Below are positions 25,013 through 35,262 of a stretch of DNA of 64,000 nt, one piece after another. The notes below the pieces were generated by a model. The model was not told where the DNA came from. It made no database searches and saw only the letters and a list, made by a program, of their open reading frames with translations. The stretch's first letter is position 1. Each line of letters opens with the position of its first letter. Source of the stretch: Shimia sp. Alg240-R146. GTDB taxonomy: Bacteria > Pseudomonadota > Alphaproteobacteria > Rhodobacterales > Rhodobacteraceae. Both the position numbers and the translations under genes were made by a program. The DNA lies in assembly GCF_947331465.1 (NCBI RefSeq), contig NZ_CAMZOK010000003.1, forward strand, positions 186,001-250,000. The letters run 5' to 3'.

Positions 25013-25867
25013 ATGCGCGCTATCTTCGCAGTTATTCTCTTGGTCGGCCTAGGCATTGCCGGGGCCGCTGTTTACATGGCTCAAAGCTACATCAAAGGCA
25101 TCGAGGCCGCGCAATCCAATGTGCAGGCTCCGAGCATCGAATTGGTCGAAGGTTATGTGACCAAACGCGCGATGGCATATGGCGAGCCCCTGACCAAACA
25201 AGATCTTCGCCGCGTCAAATGGCCGAAAAACGCAATGCCGGAAGGTATGTTCACATCCGTTGACGCTATTTTCCCGCCCAACACTGATCGCGACCGCGTC
25301 ATGTTGCGCAGCATGGAAAAAGGTGAACTTTTGATCGCCGTCAAAGTGACAGAACCCGGCCAGCATGCGGGCATCACGTCTCGCCTGCAAACCGGACAAC
25401 GTGCGTTTACCATCAAAGTTGACGCAACCTCTGGCGTTTCCGGCTTTCTGCGGCCTGGTGATCGTGTCGACGTCCTTTGGACCGGCTCCCCTGGTGGAAA
25501 ACGTGGCCGTGGCGAAATAACCAAGCTGATCGACGCAAACGTTCAGATCGTGGCAATTGACCAGTCCACCAACCAAGAAGAAGAAGCCGGTCGCGTGGCT
25601 CGCACTGTAACTGTTGCGGGCACATTGCGTCAGGTTGCCGGCTTGGAATTGGCCCAGCAAACAGGACGCTTGTCGCTGACCCTCGTCGGCGCAACTGACG
25701 ACACAGTATCCGCCTCGGTTGAAATCGACCAGAAAGAGCTGCTTGGCATCATTCAGGAAGAAGAAGTCGTGCAGGAAGTTGCAGAGGTGGAGCAGGAACG
25801 TGTCTGCACCATCACCAACAACAAGGGTACAGAGAAAATCAAAATTGTGATCCCCTGCACAAACTGA
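25013..25867 (+). CDS. cpaB: Flp pilus assembly protein CpaB
   Basis: 284 residues. An N-terminal hydrophobic signal/anchor (IFAVILLVGLGIAGAAVYMA) is followed by a SAF-like domain (residues about 44-110: VTKRAMAYGEPLTKQDLRRV) and the RcpC/CpaB C-terminal domain (GQRAFTIKVDATSGVSGFLR, PGDRVDVLWTG). CpaB/RcpC is a periplasmic component of the Tad secretion machine that works with the secretin CpaC. The C-terminus holds a Glu-rich stretch and two cysteines (ERVCTITNN, VIPCTN). Start follows AAAGAGG. A terminator lies between it and cpaC. Confidence 0.92.
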   Translation: MRAIFAVILLVGLGIAGAAVYMAQSYIKGIEAAQSNVQAPSIELVEGYVTKRAMAYGEPLTKQDLRRVKWPKNAMPEGMFTSVDAIFPPNTDRDRVMLRSMEKGELLIAVKVTEPGQHAGITSRLQTGQRAFTIKVDATSGVSGFLRPGDRVDVLWTGSPGGKRGRGEITKLIDANVQIVAIDQSTNQEEEAGRVARTVTVAGTLRQVAGLELAQQTGRLSLTLVGATDDTVSASVEIDQKELLGIIQEEEVVQEVAEVEQERVCTITNNKGTEKIKIVIPCTN

Positions 25868-25926
25868 CCTTTATCGGCCCGGTAGGCACCCTCGATTGTC
25901 CATCCGGTTCGAACAAACCACTGACC

Positions 25927-25949
25927 AAAGGCGCCTTCGGGCGCCTTTT
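25927..25949 (+). terminator. Intra-operon terminator between cpaB and cpaC
   Basis: A perfect 9-bp stem AAAGGCGCC / GGCGCCTTT with a TTCG tetraloop and a TTTT end, 59 bases after the cpaB stop. It would cut transcription of the secretin gene unless read through. Confidence 0.8.
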
Positions 25950-26092
25950 CTATGTATTTATGTGACATGCTTCCCACATTCAAAGGTGGCCGGAAGCCTT
26001 TGATTCTTGCAATATTTCCAGAACTGGCGCACAGTACGTCCAAGAGTGGACAAAAGATCCACATACCGAGGCGTGATCGAGAGGCAGGTCAC

Positions 26093-27490
26093 ATGACATA
26101 TTTACGTTTTCTAAAGGCGGCCCTTTTGGGTTTTGCCGTTGGGGTTGTGCCGTTGGTGTCAGCTCCTGTTCAAGCAGACACATTGCGCGTGGTCCGCAGT
26201 GGCACGTCGTCAACGCTGGGGGTTCCGATGAACCGCGCAGTGGTGGTCGAAAGCGATGTGCCCTTTGCGGAACTTTCCATCGCGAACCCGGCCATCGCCG
26301 ATATTTCGTCATTGTCGGAACGCACGATCTACGTGCTTGGCAAATCCCCGGGCCGCACAACGCTTACGTTGCTAGATGGCACTGGTAAGCTGATCACCAA
26401 CGTCGAAGTCAGCGTCGCACCGGACATTTCCGAATTTAAAGAACGCCTGCAGCAGATTCTGCCAGGCGAAAAAATCGAAGTGCGTACGGCAAACGACGGC
26501 GTCGTCTTGTCTGGCATCGTGTCGTCGATACACAAGCAGCAACGCGCGCTGGATCTGGCAGAACGTTATGCCCCGGAACGCGTGTCCAACCTGTTGGTTG
26601 TCGGCGGTATCCAGCAAGTGATGCTCAAAGTGCGTTTCGCAGAAATGCAGCGCAGCGTGGCCAAATCATTGGGCGCCGGTTTCGATTTAACTGACGGCAA
26701 CAGTGGCATCTCGACAGGTGGGTTTTTGCGTACCCCCAATGAAGATGGCAGTATACCTCTGGCAGCCGAGTCAACCGGTGGCGCAATTTTCCGCTTCACC
26801 TCTGGCTCCTTCTCAATCGGGATCCTGCTTGAAGCGCTCGAATCCAAAGGCGTTGTCCGCACTCTGGCGGAACCAAACCTGACGGCGTTGTCCGGTCAGG
26901 AAGCCAAATTCCTCGCTGGCGGCGAATATCCAATCCCCGTGGCCCAAGACAGTGGTGAAATCTCCATTGAATTCAAACCTTTTGGTGTTGAAATGAATTT
27001 CATCCCACGGGTTGTGGATGGCGATTTGATCAACCTTGAGCTTCAGGCTGCGGTGTCCTCCCCTGACTCTGCCAACAGCTTTATCAGCAGTGGTCTCGAA
27101 GTTGTCGGCTTCAAGCGTCGTGAGACTTCGACAACCGTGGAACTGCGCGATGGTGAAAGCTTCGCCATTGCTGGCCTGTTGCAGGATGACTTTTCCGACG
27201 GCAACTCTCAGGTGCCTTGGCTCGGCGATGTGCCGGTCTTGGGTACGCTGTTTCGCAGCGCCAACTTCCAGCGGTCTCAATCTGAACTGGTGATCATTGT
27301 CACAGCCCACCTTGTGACGCCAACATCCGGCGAGGCGCTGGCCCTGCCCACTGACCGCGTGAAACCACCAACCGAACAGGAGCTCTTCTTGTTTGGCCAT
27401 GTCACCGGTGGTGAGAAAAAGCAAAAAGGCGCCGTAGGCGAAGTCGCGAAACAAGACTTCTCGGGTTCCTACGGCTATGTGATGGACTAA
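26093..27490 (+). CDS. cpaC: Tad pilus secretin CpaC
   Basis: 465 residues. Signal peptide (LLGFAVGVVPLVSAPVQAD), N-terminal BON/pilus-type domain (AVVVESDVPFAELSIANPAI), and the secretin core (VRTLAEPNLTALSGQEAKFL, GGEYPIPV, then LGDVPVLGTLFRS and ELVIIVTAHLV). It forms the outer-membrane channel for Flp pili. Start at 26093 rather than an upstream in-frame ATG (25952), because the signal peptide begins here and AGGCAGGT precedes it. It is followed 12 bases later by the OmpA lipoprotein. Confidence 0.93.
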   Translation: MTYLRFLKAALLGFAVGVVPLVSAPVQADTLRVVRSGTSSTLGVPMNRAVVVESDVPFAELSIANPAIADISSLSERTIYVLGKSPGRTTLTLLDGTGKLITNVEVSVAPDISEFKERLQQILPGEKIEVRTANDGVVLSGIVSSIHKQQRALDLAERYAPERVSNLLVVGGIQQVMLKVRFAEMQRSVAKSLGAGFDLTDGNSGISTGGFLRTPNEDGSIPLAAESTGGAIFRFTSGSFSIGILLEALESKGVVRTLAEPNLTALSGQEAKFLAGGEYPIPVAQDSGEISIEFKPFGVEMNFIPRVVDGDLINLELQAAVSSPDSANSFISSGLEVVGFKRRETSTTVELRDGESFAIAGLLQDDFSDGNSQVPWLGDVPVLGTLFRSANFQRSQSELVIIVTAHLVTPTSGEALALPTDRVKPPTEQELFLFGHVTGGEKKQKGAVGEVAKQDFSGSYGYVMD

Positions 27491-27502
27491 GGGAGCAAAG
27501 CG

Positions 27503-28156
27503 ATGATCAAGAAAATTGCAGCCCTCGCCCTGTTGTTTGTCACCGCATGTTCGGACGGCGACGGGTCTTATGCCCCCTCTTTCTTCCGTGAAGCTGGCTC
27601 GGTGATCGACACCGACAGCTTTGGCGAAGCGGTCAACAACAACATCGGCATTCACAACGGCGAACGCAGCTATGTGCTCTCGCTGGCCACCCGCTTCTCT
27701 GAAGAGGTCGACAGCACGATCAACTTCGAGTTCGACAGCGCCAAGATTGACGGCCAAGCCCGCGCGCTCTTGAACGAACAAGCCAACTGGATCCGCCAAT
27801 TCCCAGAAGTACGCTTCCGGGTTTACGGGCACACAGACGCAGTTGGCAGTGCCGGGTACAACAAGTCGCTCGGCCTGCGCCGCGCACGTGCCGCAGTGAA
27901 CTATCTGGTCTCGCAAGGCGTGGAACGCAGCCGACTCGAAGCTGTGGTCTCCCTTGGAAAAACCCAGCCTTTGATCGTGACTCAGGGCCGTGAACGCAAA
28001 AATCGCCGCACTGTGACAGAGGTCACCGGCTTTGTGTCTCGCCATCCCACGGTTCTGGACGGCAAATACGCGCAAATCATTTATCGCGACTATGTTGGCA
28101 GCGCAGTGCCAGCCACAGGCCTCTCCGGCCTCACATCGGACGGCGACGAAGGATAA
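27503..28156 (+). CDS. OmpA-family lipoprotein of the Tad locus
   Basis: 217 residues. Lipobox FVTAC (Cys at 16) and an OmpA-like peptidoglycan-binding domain, about residues 70-175: INFEFDSAKID, VYGHTDAVGSAGYNKSLGLR and NRRTVTEV. It should be lipid-anchored in the outer membrane and hold the secretin to the wall. It sits where cpaD lies in the Caulobacter cpa operon. A strong terminator follows. Role in pilus biogenesis is inferred from position. Confidence 0.88.
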   Translation: MIKKIAALALLFVTACSDGDGSYAPSFFREAGSVIDTDSFGEAVNNNIGIHNGERSYVLSLATRFSEEVDSTINFEFDSAKIDGQARALLNEQANWIRQFPEVRFRVYGHTDAVGSAGYNKSLGLRRARAAVNYLVSQGVERSRLEAVVSLGKTQPLIVTQGRERKNRRTVTEVTGFVSRHPTVLDGKYAQIIYRDYVGSAVPATGLSGLTSDGDEG

Positions 28157-28178
28157 ATCGAACAAATTCAAATACTTG

Positions 28179-28210
28179 AAGGCCGGTCGCATCACGACCG
28201 GCCTTTTTTT
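28179..28210 (+). terminator. Rho-independent terminator after the OmpA lipoprotein
   Basis: An 11-bp stem AAGGCCGGTCG / CGACCGGCCTT with loop CATCA followed by seven T. It ends the cpaC-ompA unit; the 230 bases from here to cpaE must contain a new promoter and hold no gene. Confidence 0.92.
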
Positions 28211-28443
28211 CGTTTGGAAACGGTCTGCGAAATTCCACCCTATCGTCGCATAATTCCGCACAATTTCGGCTTTTTGGCCCCAATGTTGCCCAACTTGCAG
28301 GTGATTTTCTCAACAACGGGAAAAGTATGCGCACCAGAGTCGCGGGTACCAATTCCAAAAGCACGGTGGGGGACCAATCAGCCTTTTGCGCTGGGTGTCC
28401 TACAAAAAATACGCGGAAACCGCGAATAAGGAACTAGAGGCTG

Positions 28444-29691
28444 ATGTCGAGTAACGAGCCGATTCAGACAGAACCAAGTCCAATCCTGGCATGTACCATT
28501 TGCCGGGACGTTCAGAACTTTGAACTTCTGATCGTGGACATGGAAGAAGCTCTTGGTGAGCAATGGGGCGACCTCGGGTTCGAGGACGCTATTCCTTTCA
28601 TGGCGCAACCTGACGCGCATCATCTTGAATTCATTGCCCTCGCCATTGATGACATGGATGAGGATCACCTCGACGTTCTGACGGAAATCATCACCGAAGC
28701 CCGCAACAGAAACATCCGCATCCTGCTGATCGCAGAGGATGTGACGCCGGCCTCGCTGCACCATTTGCTGCGTCACGGCGCGGATGAGTTTATCCCCTAC
28801 CCTATCCCACCCGGCGAACTTCAGGCCGCAATCGACAAGATCCGCTCGGCCCCTGTCGAACCCGAAGTGGAGCAACCCCAAGCGACGGTCAAACTGGCAA
28901 CCACCGGCGAATCGCGTGAAGGCGTCGTGATCGCCGTGCATGGTCTGGCTGGCGGAACGGGTGCGACCACGCTTGCCGTGAACTTGGCTTGGGAACTTGC
29001 CAATATCGACAAAAAGAAAGCGCCCTCTGTTTGCGTCCTCGACCTTGATCTGCAGTTTGGCACTGTTTCCACCTATCTGGATCTCCCTCGCATCGAGGCC
29101 GTCTTTGAACTGATCACCGACACCGACAGCATGGACAGCGACAGCTTTGGACAAGCCTTGCAGACCTATGAGGACAAACTGCATGTTCTAACGGCACCAT
29201 CCGATGTGATCCCGCTCGATTTGATCGGGCCCGAAGACATTGATCGCATTATCGACATGGCGCGTCGCCACTATGATTACGTGATTGTCGACATGCCCAG
29301 CACGCTTGTGCATTGGTCCGAAGTGGTCTTGCAAGCAGCCCACGTCTATTTCGCCACGATGGAGATCGACATGCGGTCGGCGCAGAACGCCATGCGTATC
29401 AAACGCGCCTTCCAGGCCGAGGATCTGCCGTTTGAAAAGCTGCGCTATGTCATGAACCGCGCACCAAAGTTCACCGATCTTGCCGGCAAAAGCCGCGTGA
29501 AGCGTTTGGCCGAAAGCCTCGGAATTTCAATCGATATCAATCTTCCGGATGGGTCACGTCAAATCATGCAGGCGGCTGACCACGGCCAACCGCTGGCAGT
29601 CGGCGCCGCCAAAAATCCACTCCGCAAGGAAATCGCCAAACTCGCCAAAAGCCTGCACGAGTTGGACCAATCCGACGATCAGGCAGCGTGA
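28444..29691 (+). CDS. cpaE: Tad pilus localisation ATPase CpaE/TadZ
   Basis: 415 residues. An N-terminal atypical receiver-like domain (IRILLIAEDVTPASLHHLLR, FIPYPIPPGEL) is followed by a ParA/MinD-type ATPase with a deviant P-loop, GLAGGTGATTLAVNLAW (about 168-184), and switch DLDLQFGTVSTYL. TadZ/CpaE proteins mark the pole where the pilus machine assembles. Downstream genes follow with tiny gaps, so it heads the cpaE-cpaF-tadB-tadC-tadD run. Confidence 0.92.
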   Translation: MSSNEPIQTEPSPILACTICRDVQNFELLIVDMEEALGEQWGDLGFEDAIPFMAQPDAHHLEFIALAIDDMDEDHLDVLTEIITEARNRNIRILLIAEDVTPASLHHLLRHGADEFIPYPIPPGELQAAIDKIRSAPVEPEVEQPQATVKLATTGESREGVVIAVHGLAGGTGATTLAVNLAWELANIDKKKAPSVCVLDLDLQFGTVSTYLDLPRIEAVFELITDTDSMDSDSFGQALQTYEDKLHVLTAPSDVIPLDLIGPEDIDRIIDMARRHYDYVIVDMPSTLVHWSEVVLQAAHVYFATMEIDMRSAQNAMRIKRAFQAEDLPFEKLRYVMNRAPKFTDLAGKSRVKRLAESLGISIDINLPDGSRQIMQAADHGQPLAVGAAKNPLRKEIAKLAKSLHELDQSDDQAA

Positions 29692-29706
29692 ACGGGAGCT
29701 AATTAA

Positions 29707-31185
<1,479 letters not shown>

Positions 31186-31190
31186 GACCT

Positions 31191-32159
31191 ATGCCATTTT
31201 CTCCCGAACTTCTTGTTTATGGTGCCATTTTCGTTGGGGTGTTCTTCCTCGTCGAAGGCGTCTACCTGACCGTTTTTGGCAAATCCATCAGCCTCAACAG
31301 CCGCGTCAACCGCCGCCTGGAGATGATGGACAAGGGCGGGCGCCGCGAAGAGGTGCTGGAACAACTCCGAAAGGAGATGAGCCAACACGCCGAAAACAAA
31401 ACCATTCCGCTTTACTCAATTCTGGCGGAGAAGGCGCAGAAGGCGGCCATTGCCTTTACGCCACAGCAGTTGATGCTGATGATGCTGGGCATGTCTGTGT
31501 TTGCCTTTGCCGGCTTGTCGATTGGTACCAGCACTGGTCTGGCCGTGCGCTCCGGGATCGCCGTAATGGTGGGTGTCGGAGGGGTTTATATGTGGGTTTC
31601 GATGAAGGCCGGAAAGCGGATTTCCCTCATCGAAGAACAACTGCCTGATGCTATTGAACTGATGGTGCGCTCGCTGCGCGTCGGCCACCCGTTTTCCTCA
31701 GCAATTCAGATTGTGTCCAAAGAGATCGAAGACCCTCTGGCCACAGAGTTTGGTGTGATTGCCGACGAAAGCGCCTATGGCCGCGACATGGGTGAAGCTC
31801 TCAAAGACATGTCCGAACGTCTGGATATGCAAGACATGCGCTTCCTTGCGATGGCCGTGACGATCCAGCAACAAGCCGGTGGTAACCTGGCCGAGATCCT
31901 TGCGGGTCTGTCCAAAGTGATCCGCGCCCGCTTCCGTCTGTTCCGTCGTGTGAAAGCCATCACCGCCGAGGCGAAGTGGTCGGGCAAGTTCCTGTCCGCC
32001 TTCCCGATTGGCGCGTTGATTGTGATCAATGTGATGGACCCGAACTACTACGACGAAGTCAAAACGCACGAACTGTTCATTCCTGGCTGTATTGCCGTTG
32101 GCATGTTCCTTGCCGTCAACCTGTTTGTGATGCGCGTGCTCACCAACATCAAAGTCTGA
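31191..32159 (+). CDS. tadB: Tad inner-membrane platform protein TadB
   Basis: 322 residues. One N-terminal and several internal transmembrane segments flank a type II secretion GspF-like domain (EEQLPDAIELMVRSLRVGHP, FSSAIQ, QQQAGGNLAEIL). TadB and TadC form the membrane platform on which CpaF acts. ATG follows AGTAAGACCT, 5 bases after the cpaF stop. Confidence 0.92.
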   Translation: MPFSPELLVYGAIFVGVFFLVEGVYLTVFGKSISLNSRVNRRLEMMDKGGRREEVLEQLRKEMSQHAENKTIPLYSILAEKAQKAAIAFTPQQLMLMMLGMSVFAFAGLSIGTSTGLAVRSGIAVMVGVGGVYMWVSMKAGKRISLIEEQLPDAIELMVRSLRVGHPFSSAIQIVSKEIEDPLATEFGVIADESAYGRDMGEALKDMSERLDMQDMRFLAMAVTIQQQAGGNLAEILAGLSKVIRARFRLFRRVKAITAEAKWSGKFLSAFPIGALIVINVMDPNYYDEVKTHELFIPGCIAVGMFLAVNLFVMRVLTNIKV

Positions 32160-32172
32160 GGAGACCACCGCT

Positions 32173-33153
32173 ATGACCACGATGGAAGCCCTCGTCCTGA
32201 TGCTCACCGACATGCTGGGTCCAAATGGCCCGATGATCGCAGTTGGTGTGATTGTTGCCTTTGTAGCTTTGGCCGCCGTGCCGCTGCTTCTGTCGCGCCG
32301 CGACGATCCGATTGAAAAACTTAAGCGCGCGCAGGCTGGCGGAGGCGATAAAGCGTCCGGCAAGAAAGAAGTGCTGCGCCGCAAATCTGCCAACGCCAAG
32401 CTCGACAAATACAAAGCCTTCCTTGAACCGCAAGACGCGGAGGAGTTGTCCTCAGTACAGCTCAAACTGATGCAGGCGGGCTACCCGTCCCGCGACGCTG
32501 TGCGTGCGTTTCACCTTGCCCAGATGGTGCTTGGTATTGGCGGGCTCATCGCTGGCGTGGCGTATTTCATTCTTGTCAAACAGACCGACGCGTCCACCAC
32601 CAAAGACATGCTAATGTGGACACTCGGTCCCGGTGCCGCTGGCTATATGCTGCCCAAATACTGGGTCACCCGCCGTGTCGAAGCGCGCAAAGAGGAAATC
32701 ACAGCCGGTTTCCCGGATAGCCTCGATATGATGCTGGTGTGTGTTGAAGCCGGCCAATCACTCGATCAGGCCATTGTCCGCGTTGCCGAAGAACTGCGCG
32801 CCTCTTACCCTGCGCTCGCGCATGAATTTCAGATCGTTGCGCATGAAATGAAGGCCGGCAAAGACAAATCGCAAGTACTGTCTGATATGGGCGAGCGCTG
32901 TGGCGTTCAAGACGTGTCGTCGTTCACCACCGTTCTGGTACAGTCGGCCACGTTTGGTACGTCAATTGCCGACGCGCTTCGGGTTTATGCCGGAGAAATG
33001 CGTGACAAACGAGTGATGCGCGCCGAAGAGGCCGCAAACAAGTTGCCAACCAAAATGACGCTTGCCACAATGATGCTCACAGTGCCGCCGCTGCTGATCA
33101 TTCTGGTGTCTCCATCCATCATCGGGATCATGAACTTCGGTGCACCCCAATAA
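32173..33153 (+). CDS. tadC: Tad inner-membrane platform protein TadC
   Basis: 326 residues. Same family as TadB: N-terminal helix (MIAVGVIVAFVALAAVPLLL), two further central helices, GspF-like domain with GFPDSLDMMLVCVEAGQSLDQA and a C-terminal helix (LATMMLTVPPLLIILVSPSIIG). Partner of TadB. ATG is 13 bases after the tadB stop with GAGGAG upstream. Confidence 0.92.
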   Translation: MTTMEALVLMLTDMLGPNGPMIAVGVIVAFVALAAVPLLLSRRDDPIEKLKRAQAGGGDKASGKKEVLRRKSANAKLDKYKAFLEPQDAEELSSVQLKLMQAGYPSRDAVRAFHLAQMVLGIGGLIAGVAYFILVKQTDASTTKDMLMWTLGPGAAGYMLPKYWVTRRVEARKEEITAGFPDSLDMMLVCVEAGQSLDQAIVRVAEELRASYPALAHEFQIVAHEMKAGKDKSQVLSDMGERCGVQDVSSFTTVLVQSATFGTSIADALRVYAGEMRDKRVMRAEEAANKLPTKMTLATMMLTVPPLLIILVSPSIIGIMNFGAPQ

Positions 33154-33168
33154 CCGATTGAATATGCC

Positions 33169-33729
33169 ATGATCCGGGCCACTGCCCTTCTGACGATATG
33201 CTTTTTTCTGGCCGCCTGTCTCACGGGCGGCCAGAGTGTTTCCCCTGACAGCCCGTTCGCCCCCCCAGTGGACACCTCCAAAGACGCCGTAGACCCCGTA
33301 ATTGTCGGGTGGCGGCTGATGGGCGCAGGCGAATACGAATTGGCTTTGCAGACCTTTTACCGTGCAGCCAACACGCATGGAGCCACGCCGGAAATTCTGG
33401 CCGCGGCCGGCACCGCCAACCTTGGACTTGGCCGATTGGGCCAAGCAGAAGACCTTTTGCGTCAATCTCTGGACAAGCAACCCAACCATGCGGAAACATG
33501 GAATAATCTCGGAATTGTCCTTATGGAAAAGGGTGCATTCCCAGAAGCAGAGCTGGTTCTGAAAAAGGCATTCGCGCTCGACAATGGCGAAAGTGACGCA
33601 ATTCGCGATAATTTGCGCTTAGTACTCGCAAAAACAGAAAATCCTGCTTATGATGATAAAAAAATACAAGAATACAAATTGGTGCGTCGGGGAAGCAGTG
33701 ACTATTTGATCCGCCAGACACCAGAATGA
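33169..33729 (+). CDS. tadD: TPR lipoprotein TadD
   Basis: 186 residues. Lipobox FLAAC (Cys at 17) and about three tetratricopeptide repeats (GEYELALQTFYRAANTHG, GRLGQAEDLLRQSLDKQPN, GAFPEAELVLKKAFALDNG). TadD proteins are outer-membrane pilotins that help assemble or place the secretin. It is 15 bases after tadC. Confidence 0.88.
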   Translation: MIRATALLTICFFLAACLTGGQSVSPDSPFAPPVDTSKDAVDPVIVGWRLMGAGEYELALQTFYRAANTHGATPEILAAAGTANLGLGRLGQAEDLLRQSLDKQPNHAETWNNLGIVLMEKGAFPEAELVLKKAFALDNGESDAIRDNLRLVLAKTENPAYDDKKIQEYKLVRRGSSDYLIRQTPE

Positions 33730-33755
33730 GGTTGAAGCAGTAAAGGACGCACACT

Positions 33756-34604
33756 ATGCGCCATCCTTTCATCGGGACAGTTTGTCTTGCAGGGGCTCTG
33801 GTCCTGTCAGCGTGCGCTGACAAGGAACAGGAAAATGTCGAACGCGCCCTTCAGGACGTGAATGCCGTAGACGGCGCCAATCTTTCGGATGTGATGCTCA
33901 CAGTGGCAGACCCGAACGAAGGCGTGACGTATTTCCAGCGTACGCTCCAGGAAAACCCTGACCGCGTTGATATCCAGCGGGGTCTGGCGATTTCGTTTGT
34001 GCGCGCCAAGCGTTTCACCGAGGCCGTGCCCGCTTGGCAACGTGTTGTCAAACACGCCGACAGCACCGCTAGCGATCGGGTCGATCTGGCAGACGCGCAG
34101 ATCCGCGGCGGTCAATGGAAAGAGGCTGAAGCCACTTTGGACGCCGTGCCGCCCACGCATGAAACCTTCAAGCGGTACCGCCTTGAAGCAATGATTGCCG
34201 ACAGCAATCAGGAATGGAAAAAGGCCGACAGTTTTTATGAAACCGCCGTGGGTCTGACCACGCGCCCTGCTGGCGTCATGAACAACTGGGGATATTCCAA
34301 GCTGACCCGTGGCAACTATGCCGAAGCTGAGCGTCTGTTTGGCGAAGCGATCCGTCAGGACAGCACGCTTTTCACCGCCAAAAACAACATGGTTCTGGCC
34401 CGTGGCGCACAGCGCAACTATACGCTTCCGGTTGTACCAATGGTTCAGACCGAGCGCGCGCAACTGCTGCACACCTTGGCCCTTTCAGCGATCAAGCAAG
34501 GCGACACCGAAACCGGCAAGGCCCTGCTGCGCGATGCAATTTCGACCCACCCACAGCATTTTGAGGCCGCAGTAAGAGCTTTGCGCGCGCTCGAAAACAC
34601 CTGA
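33756..34604 (+). CDS. Second TPR lipoprotein of the Tad locus
   Basis: 282 residues. Lipobox VLSAC (Cys at 20) followed by at least four TPR-like repeats (FQRTLQENPDRVDIQRGLAI, GNYAEAERLFGEAIRQDST, GDTETGKALLRDAISTHPQ). It follows tadD by 26 bases. It could be a second pilotin or a scaffold for the outer-membrane complex; a TadD paralogue is the likely origin. Confidence 0.85.
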   Translation: MRHPFIGTVCLAGALVLSACADKEQENVERALQDVNAVDGANLSDVMLTVADPNEGVTYFQRTLQENPDRVDIQRGLAISFVRAKRFTEAVPAWQRVVKHADSTASDRVDLADAQIRGGQWKEAEATLDAVPPTHETFKRYRLEAMIADSNQEWKKADSFYETAVGLTTRPAGVMNNWGYSKLTRGNYAEAERLFGEAIRQDSTLFTAKNNMVLARGAQRNYTLPVVPMVQTERAQLLHTLALSAIKQGDTETGKALLRDAISTHPQHFEAAVRALRALENT

Positions 34605-34614
34605 CGTTGGTCTG

Positions 34615-35148
34615 ATGCACATCCCTGCCACCACGGCTCTCTGGTTTCTTCTGCCAGTGCTGCCGATCTGTCTGCACATCTTTTTTGTGGACATGAAATA
34701 CAAAAAGATCAGCAACCGCGTCGTGTGGCTGCTGTTCTCTGTCTTTGTGGTCTTTGGCCTGATCCTGCTGCCATTCGAAGACTTCTTATGGCGCTTTGCC
34801 AACTACGGTATTGTTTTCGTCGTGGGCCTTTTGATGTGGATGCTACGTCAGGTCGGAGCAGGGGATGTGAAACTCGCCGCGGTTATGGCGCTGTTCATCG
34901 ACCGCGCCGATGCGGGTGTGGTGATGTGGATTGCCTTTGCGGCTATTCTCGGCGCCACCGCCGCGACGCTCTTGGCGCGCTGGACACCGCTCAAACGGAT
35001 GGCCCCTGATTGGGCCGCATGGCGGTCACCGGACAAAGACGATCCCAACGCAGTCGGCGGTGGAAAGCAATTCACTGTTCCTATGGGCACGGGCCTTGGT
35101 TTGATGCTTTGTGCCTACCTGATCCGCGCGGTGATGATCGGGCAATAA
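34615..35148 (+). CDS. cpaA: Flp prepilin peptidase CpaA/TadV
   Basis: 177 residues with about six hydrophobic segments. The two catalytic aspartates of A24 (TFPP-like) peptidases are visible in HIFFVDMKYKKISN (D near residue 24) and GAGDVKLAAVMALF (GxGD motif near 80). It cleaves the leader from Flp prepilins after the Gly of G|AVTVDW at the inner membrane. Start lies 10 bases after the TPR lipoprotein stop. Confidence 0.92.
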   Translation: MHIPATTALWFLLPVLPICLHIFFVDMKYKKISNRVVWLLFSVFVVFGLILLPFEDFLWRFANYGIVFVVGLLMWMLRQVGAGDVKLAAVMALFIDRADAGVVMWIAFAAILGATAATLLARWTPLKRMAPDWAAWRSPDKDDPNAVGGGKQFTVPMGTGLGLMLCAYLIRAVMIGQ

Positions 35149-35262
35149 GCGCCCACTTTCCCTATCGCTGGCCACAACCGGCCCCAAAATCGCCCATTTT
35201 GCACTGTTTAAGGTTTGGAAACACAGAGGGTCCAAAATGGCCTGAACTTGGAGTTTTCGACG

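Noticed and set aside
26813-28261. 482-codon open frame on the minus strand across cpaC and the OmpA gene
   Set aside because: Antisense shadow of high-GC coding DNA; it spans the gap and terminator of real genes.
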